Source of the DNA: Bacteroidales bacterium
GTDB taxonomy: Bacteria > Bacteroidota > Bacteroidia > Bacteroidales > PXBB01
Assembly (NCBI GenBank): GCA_028698995.1
Contig: JAQVVM010000009.1
Span: 10,172 to 74,171 of the forward strand
DNA length: 64,000 nucleotides
Direction of reading: 5' to 3'
Shown here: positions 11,406-20,052 of the stretch, piece after piece
Layout: the number at the start of each line of letters is the position of its first letter
Position numbering within the stretch: position 1 is the first letter of the stretch
Position numbers and translations under genes: made by a program
Notes under the pieces: generated by a model
Databases searched by the model: none
The model's input: only the letters and a program-made list of their open reading frames with translations
What the model was told of the DNA's origin: nothing

Positions 11406-13220
11406 ATGACAACAAATAAAGAAGCCTGGGGGTCTCGCGTAGGTTTAATTTTGGCAATGGCAGGGAATGCAGTCGGTCTTGGTAACTTTTTACGCTTTCC
11501 GGTACAGGCTGTTCAGAATGGAGGAGGTGCTTTTATTATTCCTTATCTGGTGTGTTTTCTTTTAATGGGAATCCCATTATTATTTATTGAATGGTCAATC
11601 GGCAGATATGGGGGTCAATTTGGACATCATACCACACCTCTTACTTTTAACCGTATGTCCAAAGGCTCTTTATGGAAATATATCGGTGTTTTTGGCATTT
11701 TTTCAAACATAGCCATTGCTTCCTACTATTGCTATATAGAAAGCTGGACAATGTCTTATGTATATCATTCTGCAATTGGAACATTTAAGGGAATGGACCA
11801 GCATAGTGTAGCATATTTTTTTGATAACTATCTTAATATTTTTACCACAACTACAGGAATACCTTTCGAGGCTGTTTTGTTTTTTTTATTCTGTATCGTT
11901 TTAAACACATGGGTTTTAAGTCGTGGTCTGATAGGTGGAGTAGAAAAAGTGGCAAAGATAAGTATGCCGCTATTGATTATTTTTGGTGTTTTTCTTGTTG
12001 TTAAAGCTATATTTTTAAAAGCAGGTCATGAAGGAGCTATTAATGATGGCACTGTGGGATTAAATTTTCTGTGGACACCTCAGTACAGCTCACTCACCAA
12101 CCCTAAAGTGTGGCTGGCTGCTGCAGGTCAAATATTTTTCACCCTTTCTTTAGGACAGGGGTCTGTACAATGTTATGCATCTTATGTTAAGAAAAAAGAT
12201 GATATTGCCCTTAATGCCATGTCGGCAGGATGGATGAACGAATTTGTTGAAGTTGTTTTGGGTAGTGCCATTATCATTCCAATCTCAATTGGCTATCTTG
12301 GGATTGATAAAGTTATAGAGCTTACTTCAAGTGGTGGCTTAGGATTAGGTTTTAGGACAATACCCTATTTATTTCAACAATGGGGACCTCTTTTAGCTGC
12401 ATCAGCTGGTATTGCCTTTTTTGGATTACTTTTCTTTGCAGGGATAACCTCTTCATTAGCCATGGGTACACCGGTCATGTCATTTCTAATGGATGAATTC
12501 AATTGGAAACGATCACGAGCTGCCATAGCCTTTGGTGTAAGCGTACTTATTCTTGGACTACCAACAGTTTTGTTTTTTCAGAAAGGTGTGTTTGATGAAT
12601 ATGATTATTGGGCAGGAACTGTTTCTCTTGTGCTTTTTGCCATGTTTGAGGCAATTCTGTTTTCGTGGGTATTTGGCCTAAAAAAAGGATGGGGAGAAAT
12701 TACAGCAGGATCAGACATTAAAATTCCGGGCATCTTTAAGTATATTATAAAGTTTGTAACACCCATAATTCTTATTATTGTTTTCTTTGGTTCTTTAATT
12801 CGTCCTGCAAAAGATGATTGGTCTGCAATAAGACCTACTGGATGGAAATTACACCCCGAAAGTATTATTTCTCAAATACGACATGATAATATTGGCCCAA
12901 ATAAAACCTATTTTACCGATAAATTTTATACCGAAGTATCCGGAATTATTGATTCAATATATTCAGACAGTGAGAAAAATTACATTATTGTGCAGAAAGA
13001 AGACGGCAATTTTAAAACTTTTGAAACAGAATTACAAAATATTGCATCTGTTAATAAAGGAGATATTGTAAAAATCGGTGACACCATCTTTGAAGGTAAT
13101 TTCATAAATAATGTATTTTATATTGATATGTCGAGGCTTTTACTTTTACTTTTGTTTTTTTCAATTTGTATTTTAATATTTATTGCTTATCGTAAACGTA
13201 AAAAAGAAGGGACTTTATAA
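11406..13220 (+). CDS. Sodium-dependent transporter, NSS (SNF) family
   Basis: This is an inner-membrane Na+ symporter of the neurotransmitter:sodium symporter family, which moves amino acids or related solutes. The N-terminus MTTNKEAWGSRVGLILAM and the following GNAVGLGNFLRFP form TM1, whose unwound middle binds sodium and substrate in LeuT-type carriers; FxxPY-type TM2 follows (GGGAFIIPYL). I count about 12 hydrophobic segments. A soluble stretch of about 100 residues (roughly 470-570, including HPESIISQIRHDN) precedes the last membrane segment, which is longer than in LeuT. I chose ATG 11406 rather than an in-frame TTG three codons earlier because MTTNKEAW is the usual start. One base separates its stop from the next gene. 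The substrate cannot be told from sequence alone. Confidence 0.92.
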   Translation: MTTNKEAWGSRVGLILAMAGNAVGLGNFLRFPVQAVQNGGGAFIIPYLVCFLLMGIPLLFIEWSIGRYGGQFGHHTTPLTFNRMSKGSLWKYIGVFGIFSNIAIASYYCYIESWTMSYVYHSAIGTFKGMDQHSVAYFFDNYLNIFTTTTGIPFEAVLFFLFCIVLNTWVLSRGLIGGVEKVAKISMPLLIIFGVFLVVKAIFLKAGHEGAINDGTVGLNFLWTPQYSSLTNPKVWLAAAGQIFFTLSLGQGSVQCYASYVKKKDDIALNAMSAGWMNEFVEVVLGSAIIIPISIGYLGIDKVIELTSSGGLGLGFRTIPYLFQQWGPLLAASAGIAFFGLLFFAGITSSLAMGTPVMSFLMDEFNWKRSRAAIAFGVSVLILGLPTVLFFQKGVFDEYDYWAGTVSLVLFAMFEAILFSWVFGLKKGWGEITAGSDIKIPGIFKYIIKFVTPIILIIVFFGSLIRPAKDDWSAIRPTGWKLHPESIISQIRHDNIGPNKTYFTDKFYTEVSGIIDSIYSDSEKNYIIVQKEDGNFKTFETELQNIASVNKGDIVKIGDTIFEGNFINNVFYIDMSRLLLLLLFFSICILIFIAYRKRKKEGTL

Positions 13221-13221
13221 C

Positions 13222-13374
13222 ATGAAAACTACTGCTTTATTATTTATGGTCATTACTGAAGTGATAATTACAGGACTCACATTCTACTTCTTTTTTAAAG
13301 TTTTATTTATAAAACCCCGCATAGATGTTGATGAAGATTCTTATACGGAAAACGACACCCCTGTTAAACAATAA
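13222..13374 (+). CDS. Small membrane partner of NSS transporter (MetS-like)
   Basis: A 50-residue protein with a single membrane span (ITEVIITGLTFYFFFKVLFI) and an acidic, hydrophilic tail (about 31-50). It starts one base after the transporter stop, so it is almost surely co-translated. Small single-span subunits of this kind accompany NSS transporters such as the methionine carrier MetP/MetS of Corynebacterium. A longer in-frame reading from 13183 would overlap the transporter and is less likely. Confidence 0.75.
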   Translation: MKTTALLFMVITEVIITGLTFYFFFKVLFIKPRIDVDEDSYTENDTPVKQ

Positions 13375-13692
13375 TTTTTTGTATTGTTAAAATGCAGTTT
13401 AAATTTTAAATACCATCTAATTAATTATTTACACAAAGCATTGTTGTATTTGCCTGTATTACAATGCAGGGAGCAGAGTTAGACTGACATTAATATTAAC
13501 AAAGACATATTAATAATCATTAAAATCGCTGAAAGATTCGGGGTTGAACTGAGGAAAATATCTTCTTGTAAATGAGATACTTCTTCGCCTATGACAAATC
13601 AATAAGGCAAAACAATGGTAATATGGGAGTTGAAAACAATGGTAAATTGCTTGTTACACTAAAATGGACAAGTCAGGAAAGTAGCTTTACAT
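13375..13692. other. Gene-free spacer with a degenerate repeat
   Basis: No coding frame is convincing. The stretch 13567-13614 (TGTAAATGAGATA, then CAATAAGGCAAAACA) resembles part of the dispersed element at 58721-58824. Weak inverted repeats occur at 13367-13388 and 13438-13467. Confidence 0.45.
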
Positions 13693-13901
13693 AGGGTCTG
13701 CTGAAAAAGTCTGAGGTGCGCCGAATTTGAGGCCACGAGGCGAAGATGTATATGAATACTTCGAGCCGAAGTAACGAAAAAGACGGCGTGCATCAGGCTA
13801 ACACAAACACATTAAATTTCTAGAGATGCTCTTCTTTTACTAAATAAAGATATTCATAAACATCTATGAATATGTGTGTTGTGTGTTTTTCAGCAGACCC
13901 T
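13693..13901. mobile_element. MITE-like element, 209 bp, with 16-bp terminal inverted repeats
   Basis: The left end AGGGTCTGCTGAAAAA (13693-13708) is the perfect reverse complement of the right end (13886-13901). The element is flanked on both sides by ACAT (13689-13692 and 13902-13905), which looks like a 4-bp target-site duplication. Inside are further inverted repeats (ATATTCAT at 13850-13857 with ATGAATAT at 13866-13873) and no reading frame for a transposase. It has more G+C at its left half than the flanks. This fits a non-autonomous derivative of an insertion sequence; the parent family is not identified. Confidence 0.75.
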
Positions 13902-13967
13902 ACATAACCAAAGGACTCTGTTATGCATCAAATTTAAACGCTTAAGTTCCTTTTCTTATTTTTTTTA

Positions 13968-13975
13968 TATTTTTG
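13968..13975 (+). promoter_or_regulatory. Putative -7 box of gmk-nadD
   Basis: TATTTTTG matches TAnnTTTG, about 30 bases upstream of the gmk start at 14005. Confidence 0.5.
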
Positions 13976-14004
13976 TAATATTAAAGACCTCATAAAAATT
14001 CTAA

Positions 14005-14571
14005 ATGATTGGTAAGTCTGTAATATTTTCAGCCCCTTCCGGCTCCGGAAAAACAACTATTGTAAAGGAACTTTTAAAAAAGGGATTACCTCTTGAATTT
14101 TCGGTATCGGCTTGCAGCAGACCTAAAAGAGATGGAGAAATACATGGTACCGATTATTATTTCTTAAGCGTAGATGAGTTTAAAAAGAAAATTGCGAATA
14201 ATGAATTTATTGAATGGGAAGAAGTTTACAGTGGCAGTTATTACGGAACTTTAAAATCAGAGCTGACGCGTATTTGGCAAAAAGGCAAACATGTTTTATT
14301 CGATCTTGATGTTTTGGGAGGTGTTAATATAAAAAAAATATTCAATGAAAATGCTTTGGCAATTTTTATAAAACCACCATCTCTTGATGAATTGGAAAAA
14401 AGACTTATAAACAGATTGAGTGAAACGCCGGAAACACTTAGTAAAAGAATGGCACGTGCACAAATGGAGCTATCTTACGAAAAAGAATTTGATATCTGTA
14501 TCACAAACGATAATTTGGATGAAGCAATCATTAAAGCAGAAGAAGCCGTATTAAGCTTTATTAAGAAATAA
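14005..14571 (+). CDS. gmk: Guanylate kinase
   Basis: It phosphorylates GMP to GDP with ATP in the cytoplasm. The P-loop FSAPSGSGKTT sits at residues 9-19, followed by the GMP-binding region (SACSRPKRDGEIHGTDYYF, with the conserved SRxxRxGExxGxDYxF pattern) and a lid with ExYSGSYYGT. At 188 residues it has the normal length. It is followed four bases later by nadD, so the two are probably one transcript. Confidence 0.96.
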   Translation: MIGKSVIFSAPSGSGKTTIVKELLKKGLPLEFSVSACSRPKRDGEIHGTDYYFLSVDEFKKKIANNEFIEWEEVYSGSYYGTLKSELTRIWQKGKHVLFDLDVLGGVNIKKIFNENALAIFIKPPSLDELEKRLINRLSETPETLSKRMARAQMELSYEKEFDICITNDNLDEAIIKAEEAVLSFIKK

Positions 14572-14575
14572 CTTC

Positions 14576-15184
14576 ATGGGAATAGAAAGAAAAAACTATA
14601 AAGATATTACCCTCAAAACAGGATTGTTTTTTGGTTCTTTTAATCCTATACATATTGGACATCTTATAATGGCCCAATATTTTATTGAATTTACAGATAT
14701 TCAACAAATTTGGTTTATTGTATCTCCTCACAATCCGCTTAAGCAAAAAAAAACACTTGCCGATGACCATCACAGACTAAACATGGTAAAAGCAGCTATC
14801 GAAGATAACCTCAACTTCCGAGCTTCGGATATTGAATTTAAAATGCCCCAGCCATCATATACTATAAATACACTGACTTATCTTAAAGAAAAATATCCCG
14901 AAAAAAAATTTGTTTTGCTTATGGGAGGCGACAACCTTGAATCGCTCCCTAAATGGAAAAATTATGAAATGATAGTTGCAGAACATGACATCTATGTTTA
15001 TCAGCGTTTGGGAACAAAACCCTTCAACCAGACAGAATTTCCTCGAATTAAGTGTTTTGAAGTTCCCTTGCTCGACATTTCATCAAGTTTTATAAGAAAA
15101 TCCCTGAAAGAAGGAAAGGACATGAAATATTTTCTTAATGAAAAAGTATATAGTTATATAAAAGAAATGTTCCTTTACGAATAA
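14576..15184 (+). CDS. nadD: Nicotinate-nucleotide adenylyltransferase
   Basis: It adenylates nicotinate mononucleotide to deamido-NAD in NAD synthesis. The nucleotidyltransferase motif GSFNPIHIGH (about 20-29) contains the HxGH catalytic pair, and ISSSFIRKSL (about 171-180) is the family's second nucleotide-binding motif. MGGDN lies between them. Length (202 aa) is usual. The N-terminus has about 14 extra residues before the core strand. It faces infB tail to tail. Confidence 0.95.
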   Translation: MGIERKNYKDITLKTGLFFGSFNPIHIGHLIMAQYFIEFTDIQQIWFIVSPHNPLKQKKTLADDHHRLNMVKAAIEDNLNFRASDIEFKMPQPSYTINTLTYLKEKYPEKKFVLLMGGDNLESLPKWKNYEMIVAEHDIYVYQRLGTKPFNQTEFPRIKCFEVPLLDISSSFIRKSLKEGKDMKYFLNEKVYSYIKEMFLYE

Positions 15185-15190
15185 AAAGTA

Positions 15191-15209
15191 AACTCTTTTT
15201 TAAAGAGTT
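15191..15209. terminator. Hairpin shared by convergent nadD and infB
   Basis: AACTCTTT (15191-15198) and AAAGAGTT (15202-15209) form an 8-bp stem with a 3-base loop. The infB stop codon lies in the hairpin. T-rich sequence follows in the minus direction (TTTACTTTTTATT), so it can end infB transcription and perhaps nadD too. Confidence 0.55.
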
Positions 15210-18166
15210 CTCTTAATTTCAATCTGTTCGTAACCCTCAATAATATCTCCGGTACGAATATCGTTAAAACTCTGAATATTAAGCCCGCACTCGTATCCTG
15301 ATGTTACTTCCTTTACATCATCTTTAAAGCGTTTAAGAGATCCGAGAACACCGGTATAAATTACAATTCCATCACGAATAACACGAATTTTTGTACTCCT
15401 CATAACTTTACCGTCAAGGACCATACAACCGGCAACTGTTCCGACTTTGGTAATATGAAATACTTCTCTAACCTCAATGTTGCAAAGAATTTTCTCTTCA
15501 ATTTCAGGAGAAAGCATACCTTCAATAGCAGAACGGATTTCATTAATAGCGGTATAAATAATTGAATATAAACGAATATCAATTTGCTCCTTTTCGGCTT
15601 CTCTCTTAGCACCAACTGTAGGCCTGACCTGGAATCCCACGATAATAGCATTTGATGCCTGAGCTAAAGAAACATCAGACTCGGTAATAGAACCTACAGA
15701 CTTATGGATAACATTTACCTGAACTTCTTCTGTGCTCAATTTGATTAATGAATCTGCAAGTGCTTCAATAGAGCCATCCACATCTCCTTTAATAATAAGG
15801 TTGAGTTCTTTAAAATCTCCAATGGCAATGCGTCTGCCAATTTCATCAAGTGTGATGTGTTTTTGAGTACGTAAACCCTGTTCACGAATCAATTGTTGTC
15901 TTTTAAGGGCCATGCTTTTTGCTTCTTTCTCATCCCTAAAAACATTAAAGGTGTCGCCTGCTTGCGGGGCTCCGTTTATTCCAAGAATTAAAACCGGTGT
16001 TGCTGGTCCGGCCTCTTTTACAGGTATATTTCGTTCATTAAACATTGATTTTATTTTCCCAAAATGACTTCCGGCAACCAACACATCTCCAACCTTTATA
16101 GTTCCGTTTTGTACCAAAACTGTTGATAAATACCCCCTGCCTTTGTCAAGAGAAGACTCTATAACTGTACCTAAGCCCGGTTTTTTAGGATTGGCCTTAA
16201 GTTCCAATACATCTGCTTCAAAACATATTTTTTCTAAAAGCTTGTCGATGTTTATTCCTTCTTTTGCATTGATGTGCTGACATTGATACTTACCGCCCCA
16301 ATCTTCAACAAGAATATTGATATTTGCTAATTGTTCTTTAACCCTTTCCGGATTTGCAGTGTTCTTATCAATTTTTGTTATGGCAATAACAATAGGCACA
16401 CCAGCTGCTTGAGCATGATTGATAGCTTCGATGGTCTGAGGCATAACGCCATCGTCGGCTGCAATAACAATAATGGCAATATCAGTGACTTTGGCTCCGC
16501 GGGCACGCATAGCTGTGAATGCCTCATGGCCGGGGGTATCAAGAAATACAATCTTTCTGTTGTCATCTAATCTTACTTCATAGGCCCCAATGTGCTGAGT
16601 AATTCCTCCTGCTTCTCCAGCTACAACATTGGATTTTCTGATAAAGTCCAACAGTTTGGTTTTTCCGTGGTCAACGTGACCCATTACAGTAACTATAGGT
16701 GAGCGTTCTACCAGATCTTCAGTATTGTCTGGTTCTTCTTCAATAACATTATGATCCTCAACACTTATAAAATCAACTTTATACCCAAACTCTTCTGCAA
16801 CAATACTTATCGTTTCAGCATCCAATCGTTGATTGATTGAAACAAACAAACCTAAACTGAGACACATGGATATAATTTCAGTTACCTGAACATTCATCAT
16901 TTTTGACAACTCATTTGCTGTTACAAATTCAAGAACTTTGACAACTTTCAAGTCTTCTGCCATTTGCTCATTTCTTTCTTGTTGCTGCTGTTTGTCATGG
17001 TCTCTTTTTTGCCTTCGGTATTTGGCTGCTTTCGACTTCTGAGGGCCACTTAATCGTGCCAGTGTATCTTTAATTTGCTTTTGAATTTCTTCTTCGCTTA
17101 TTTCAGGCTTCTTAACACTTTTATTTTTAGTGTTATCTTTGTTGTCGTATCCACCAACGCCCTTATTATCCTTGAAAATTCTTTTTCGTTTTTTCCTTTG
17201 ATTATCTGCCCCTGAATTCTGCTGTGTTGTTGAAGACTTTTCATCTTTGCGGGTATCTTTTTTATCATTAAGATCAATCTTTCCCAAGATGGTGGGCCCT
17301 TTTAATTTTGTAGTATTGTCTTTAAAAGATTCTTTACCCTCAAATTTTTCTTTGAGTTCCGCTTTCTGTTCCGTGCTGATGATGTTATTTTCTTCTTCCT
17401 GTTCTTTTTCTTTTATTAAATCAGCTTCTTTCTTGCTTTCCTTTGTTTTTTGTTTTTGATCTTCTTTTTCTTTTATCTTGCTTTGCTTTTCTTTATCCTT
17501 TTCCTCTCTTGTTTTTCTGGCCGGTTTTGTTTTTGAATTTATCTGTGATAAATCAATCTTACCAACAACCTTTAACTTTGATTCTTGTTTGTCTTCTTGT
17601 AATGGGTTAATTCCTTCATCAACTTCTTCTATAATCTCCTCTTCTTCAACACTGATTAATTCTTCTTTAGGAGCTTCCTCAATAATAGTTACGACTTCTT
17701 CAGAAATTTCCTCAACGGGTATTTCATTAGGTGTTATAACAACTTCTGTTTTTTCAACTATTTCAGGTTCTTCAGCTTTTTGTTTTTTCTCAACCTTTTC
17801 TTTCTTATCCGGTTTAATTTCTTCTACGGGCTCTTTCTCATGCTCAATCTTTTTTGACTTGATTAAAAGCTCGTCTTTCTTCTCTTTTTCTTGCGTTGAA
17901 ATTTCAACAGTTTTAATATTCTTATCAAGGCTTACAGTTGTCTTAACTTCAACTTCCAAATTTATCTTTGAGGCATCTTCCTTTACTTTCTTATCTCCCT
18001 GAAATTCCTTTAACAAAAGTTCGTAAGCTTCTGCCGAAATTTTGGTATTGGGATTATTGTCGATCTTAATTCCTTTTTTTGTAAGGAATTCAAATGCTGT
18101 GTTCATGCCAATATTCAAATCCCTAGCAGCCTTTGACAGTCTTACTGATGTTAAATTTTCACTCAT
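15200..18166 (-). CDS. infB: Translation initiation factor IF-2
   Basis: This is the GTPase that brings initiator tRNA to the ribosome. The N-terminal IF2-N motif (about 1-60) leads into a long Lys/Glu-rich disordered stretch (about 70-400), a second IF2-N-like domain ([16 protein letters not shown]), then the G domain: GHVDHGKT (G1), DTPGHEAF (G3) and, at the G4 position, ITKID. The last is unusual because IF-2 normally has NKxD; the codon here is ACA (Thr). Domains II to IV follow, ending EQIEIKRTL. At 988 aa it is in the normal range for Bacteroidota. It is the last gene of rimP-nusA-infB, 31 bases after nusA. Confidence 0.97.
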   Translation of the reverse strand: MSENLTSVRLSKAARDLNIGMNTAFEFLTKKGIKIDNNPNTKISAEAYELLLKEFQGDKKVKEDASKINLEVEVKTTVSLDKNIKTVEISTQEKEKKDELLIKSKKIEHEKEPVEEIKPDKKEKVEKKQKAEEPEIVEKTEVVITPNEIPVEEISEEVVTIIEEAPKEELISVEEEEIIEEVDEGINPLQEDKQESKLKVVGKIDLSQINSKTKPARKTREEKDKEKQSKIKEKEDQKQKTKESKKEADLIKEKEQEEENNIISTEQKAELKEKFEGKESFKDNTTKLKGPTILGKIDLNDKKDTRKDEKSSTTQQNSGADNQRKKRKRIFKDNKGVGGYDNKDNTKNKSVKKPEISEEEIQKQIKDTLARLSGPQKSKAAKYRRQKRDHDKQQQQERNEQMAEDLKVVKVLEFVTANELSKMMNVQVTEIISMCLSLGLFVSINQRLDAETISIVAEEFGYKVDFISVEDHNVIEEEPDNTEDLVERSPIVTVMGHVDHGKTKLLDFIRKSNVVAGEAGGITQHIGAYEVRLDDNRKIVFLDTPGHEAFTAMRARGAKVTDIAIIVIAADDGVMPQTIEAINHAQAAGVPIVIAITKIDKNTANPERVKEQLANINILVEDWGGKYQCQHINAKEGINIDKLLEKICFEADVLELKANPKKPGLGTVIESSLDKGRGYLSTVLVQNGTIKVGDVLVAGSHFGKIKSMFNERNIPVKEAGPATPVLILGINGAPQAGDTFNVFRDEKEAKSMALKRQQLIREQGLRTQKHITLDEIGRRIAIGDFKELNLIIKGDVDGSIEALADSLIKLSTEEVQVNVIHKSVGSITESDVSLAQASNAIIVGFQVRPTVGAKREAEKEQIDIRLYSIIYTAINEIRSAIEGMLSPEIEEKILCNIEVREVFHITKVGTVAGCMVLDGKVMRSTKIRVIRDGIVIYTGVLGSLKRFKDDVKEVTSGYECGLNIQSFNDIRTGDIIEGYEQIEIKRTL

Positions 18167-18197
18167 AATATTATTTTTGTTTCAAAATAGGAATTAT

Positions 18198-19433
18198 TTA
18201 TTCAAACTCTTCCTTTAATATTCTTATTACTTCTTTTATCGTTCCTTCTTCCAAATCAGTTCTGCTAACAAGGTCTTCAACACTGTATTTGAGAACATTT
18301 TTGGCTGTATCTAAACCAATTTTTAAAAATTCTTCAATAATCCATTCTTCAATCTCATCACTGAACTCCATTAAATCAACATCCTCTTCTTCATAGTCCA
18401 TATGCCTGTTAACATCAATTTCATATCCTGTTAAACGAGAAGCAAGTTTTATGTTTTGTCCGTTTTTCCCTATGGCTAATGATAACTGATCCACTTTTAG
18501 CGAAACAATAGCTCTTTTATCTGCTTCAATTAATTTAATGTCTGTAATTTTTGCCGGACTTAATGCTCTTGAAATATAAAGAGGAATATTTGTAGTATAA
18601 TTGATTATGTCAATATTTTCATTATTCAATTCTCTGACAATGGAATGGATTCTTTGTCCTTTCATTCCAACACAAGCTCCTACGGGGTCAATCCTATCAT
18701 CATACGATTCAACAGCAATTTTGGCTCTTTCTCCCGGTAATCTCTCAATTTTCTTGATGGTGATAAGACCATCAAAAATTTCAGGAACTTCGTTTTCTAA
18801 TAATTTTTCGAGAAATACCGGAGAAGTGCGCGATAATACAATAATTGGGGTATTGTTCTGCATTTTCACTTCAAGTAAAATTGACTTTACATTGTCTCCT
18901 TTATTATATTTATCTGTTGGTATTTGTTCAGTTTTAGGAAGTAGCATTTCTATACCTTCATCGTCAATAACCAACATTTCTTTTTTCCATATCTGATAAA
19001 CTTCTCCAACAATTATTTCCCCTACCCTATCTTTATATTTTTTATAAATTTCATTTCTTTCAAGCTCCAAAATTCTGTTCTGAAGATTTTGTTTTATAGA
19101 TAAAATCTCTCTCCTTAATACCTGTCCAATATTAAATAATTCTGACACTTCTTCTCCTACCTCAAAGTCGGGTTCAATTTTTATAGCATCTGAATATGAT
19201 ATCTCTTTATTGGAATCTGCAACCTGTCCGTCCTCAACAATAATTCTGTTACGCCATATTTCAAGGTCTCCCTTATCAATATTTACTGTAATATCAAAAT
19301 TATCTGCACTTTCATATCTCTTTTCTAGAATTCCTACAAGTACATCTTGTAAGATTCTCATCATGGTTTCTCTGTCAATATTCTTGAATTCTTTAAATTC
19401 AGAAAAGGCTTCTACTAAATTAATGTTTTCCAT
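18198..19433 (-). CDS. nusA: Transcription termination/antitermination factor NusA
   Basis: It binds RNA polymerase and nascent RNA and modulates pausing, termination and antitermination. The N-terminal polymerase-binding domain (about 1-125) is followed by an S1 domain (GEIIVGEVYQIWKKEMLV), then two KH domains with GACVGMKGQRIHSI and AIGKNGQNIKLASRLTG, and a short acidic C-terminus with one helix-hairpin region (AKNVLKYSVEDLVSRTDLEE). 411 residues is normal where the extra C-terminal repeats of E. coli are missing. It lies 29 bases after rimP and 31 before infB. Confidence 0.97.
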   Translation of the reverse strand: MENINLVEAFSEFKEFKNIDRETMMRILQDVLVGILEKRYESADNFDITVNIDKGDLEIWRNRIIVEDGQVADSNKEISYSDAIKIEPDFEVGEEVSELFNIGQVLRREILSIKQNLQNRILELERNEIYKKYKDRVGEIIVGEVYQIWKKEMLVIDDEGIEMLLPKTEQIPTDKYNKGDNVKSILLEVKMQNNTPIIVLSRTSPVFLEKLLENEVPEIFDGLITIKKIERLPGERAKIAVESYDDRIDPVGACVGMKGQRIHSIVRELNNENIDIINYTTNIPLYISRALSPAKITDIKLIEADKRAIVSLKVDQLSLAIGKNGQNIKLASRLTGYEIDVNRHMDYEEEDVDLMEFSDEIEEWIIEEFLKIGLDTAKNVLKYSVEDLVSRTDLEEGTIKEVIRILKEEFE

Positions 19434-19462
19434 TGAACACTTTTTTTATGTGGCTTATTATT

Positions 19463-19909
19463 TTAAAATATTAAATCTAATTTGGTTTCTTTTATATTAT
19501 CAAAATCAACTCTTATTTGAATCATTAATTTCTCTTTTTTCTCTTTTTTTTCACTTTCAATCACAACAGATTGTTCATCACAGCTTAAAAGGTTCCCCTT
19601 AAGTATTTGACCATCAAGGGTTTTTATTTTTACAGACTTTCCAATATTTTTTACATATTGTTCTTTTATCTTAAATGGCATTGTTAAACCTGCAGACGAT
19701 ACTTCTAAGGCAAAGTCTTCTTTCTCTCTGTCAAGTTTACTTTCAACACATCTACTTATTTCAATACAATCATTTATAGTTACACCCTTCGGACTATCTA
19801 AGTAAACAGTTATTTTGTTGGCCTGATTAACGCATATCTCTACGATAAACAAATCACTGCCTTTGATTTTCTCTTCTATAATATGTCGTATAGTTGTTTC
19901 TTTTATCAT
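19463..19909 (-). CDS. rimP: Ribosome maturation factor RimP
   Basis: It is needed for assembly of the 30S ribosomal subunit. The N-terminal domain has VEICVNQANKITVYLDSPKGVTINDCIEISR and the linker EVSSAGLTMPFK, which corresponds to the family's conserved EVSSPGL with Ala in place of Pro. The small SH3-like C-terminal domain (GKSVKIKTLDGQILKGNL) follows. It is the first gene of the rimP-nusA-infB operon, with a promoter box at 19977-19984 and a hairpin in its leader. Confidence 0.94.
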   Translation of the reverse strand: MIKETTIRHIIEEKIKGSDLFIVEICVNQANKITVYLDSPKGVTINDCIEISRCVESKLDREKEDFALEVSSAGLTMPFKIKEQYVKNIGKSVKIKTLDGQILKGNLLSCDEQSVVIESEKKEKKEKLMIQIRVDFDNIKETKLDLIF

Positions 19910-19929
19910 TTCACTTTTTGTAATAAAAG

Positions 19930-19947
19930 AGGGGCTTTAAAGCCCCT
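19930..19947 (-). terminator. Terminator-like hairpin in the rimP leader (possible attenuator)
   Basis: AGGGGCTTTAAAGCCCCT is a perfect 18-base palindrome flanked by A-rich sequence on the left and T-rich sequence on the right (plus strand), so it looks like an intrinsic terminator in both directions. On the minus strand it lies between the promoter box at 19984-19977 and the rimP start at 19909 and is followed by CTCTTTTATTAC. On the plus strand it lies upstream of the promoter for the radical SAM gene. Confidence 0.6.
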
Positions 19948-19976
19948 TTTTCTTTCTTTCCCTTTTTAAATCGCTG

Positions 19977-19984
19977 CAAAGATA
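19977..19984 (-). promoter_or_regulatory. Putative -7 box of rimP-nusA-infB
   Basis: TATCTTTG on the minus strand fits TAnnTTTG; transcription would start near 19970 and run through the hairpin at 19930-19947 before rimP. Confidence 0.55.
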
Positions 19985-20019
19985 AAAAAAACTTTTTCAA
20001 TTAAAAAAATTATTTTAAA

Positions 20020-20027
20020 TAAATTTG
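20020..20027 (+). promoter_or_regulatory. Putative -7 box of the radical SAM gene at 20053
   Basis: TAAATTTG fits TAnnTTTG, 25 bases before the ATG at 20053. Confidence 0.5.
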
Positions 20028-20052
20028 TAGTTTTTAGAATTATTGGCTGTAT

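Noticed and set aside
13438-13467. Inverted repeat GCATTGT/ACAATGC as a terminator after the transporter genes
   Set aside because: The stem is only 7 bp with a 16-base loop and lacks a T tract.
17478-18002. Ser-rich plus-strand frame of 174 codons
   Set aside because: It is the antisense of the Lys/Glu-rich linker of IF-2.
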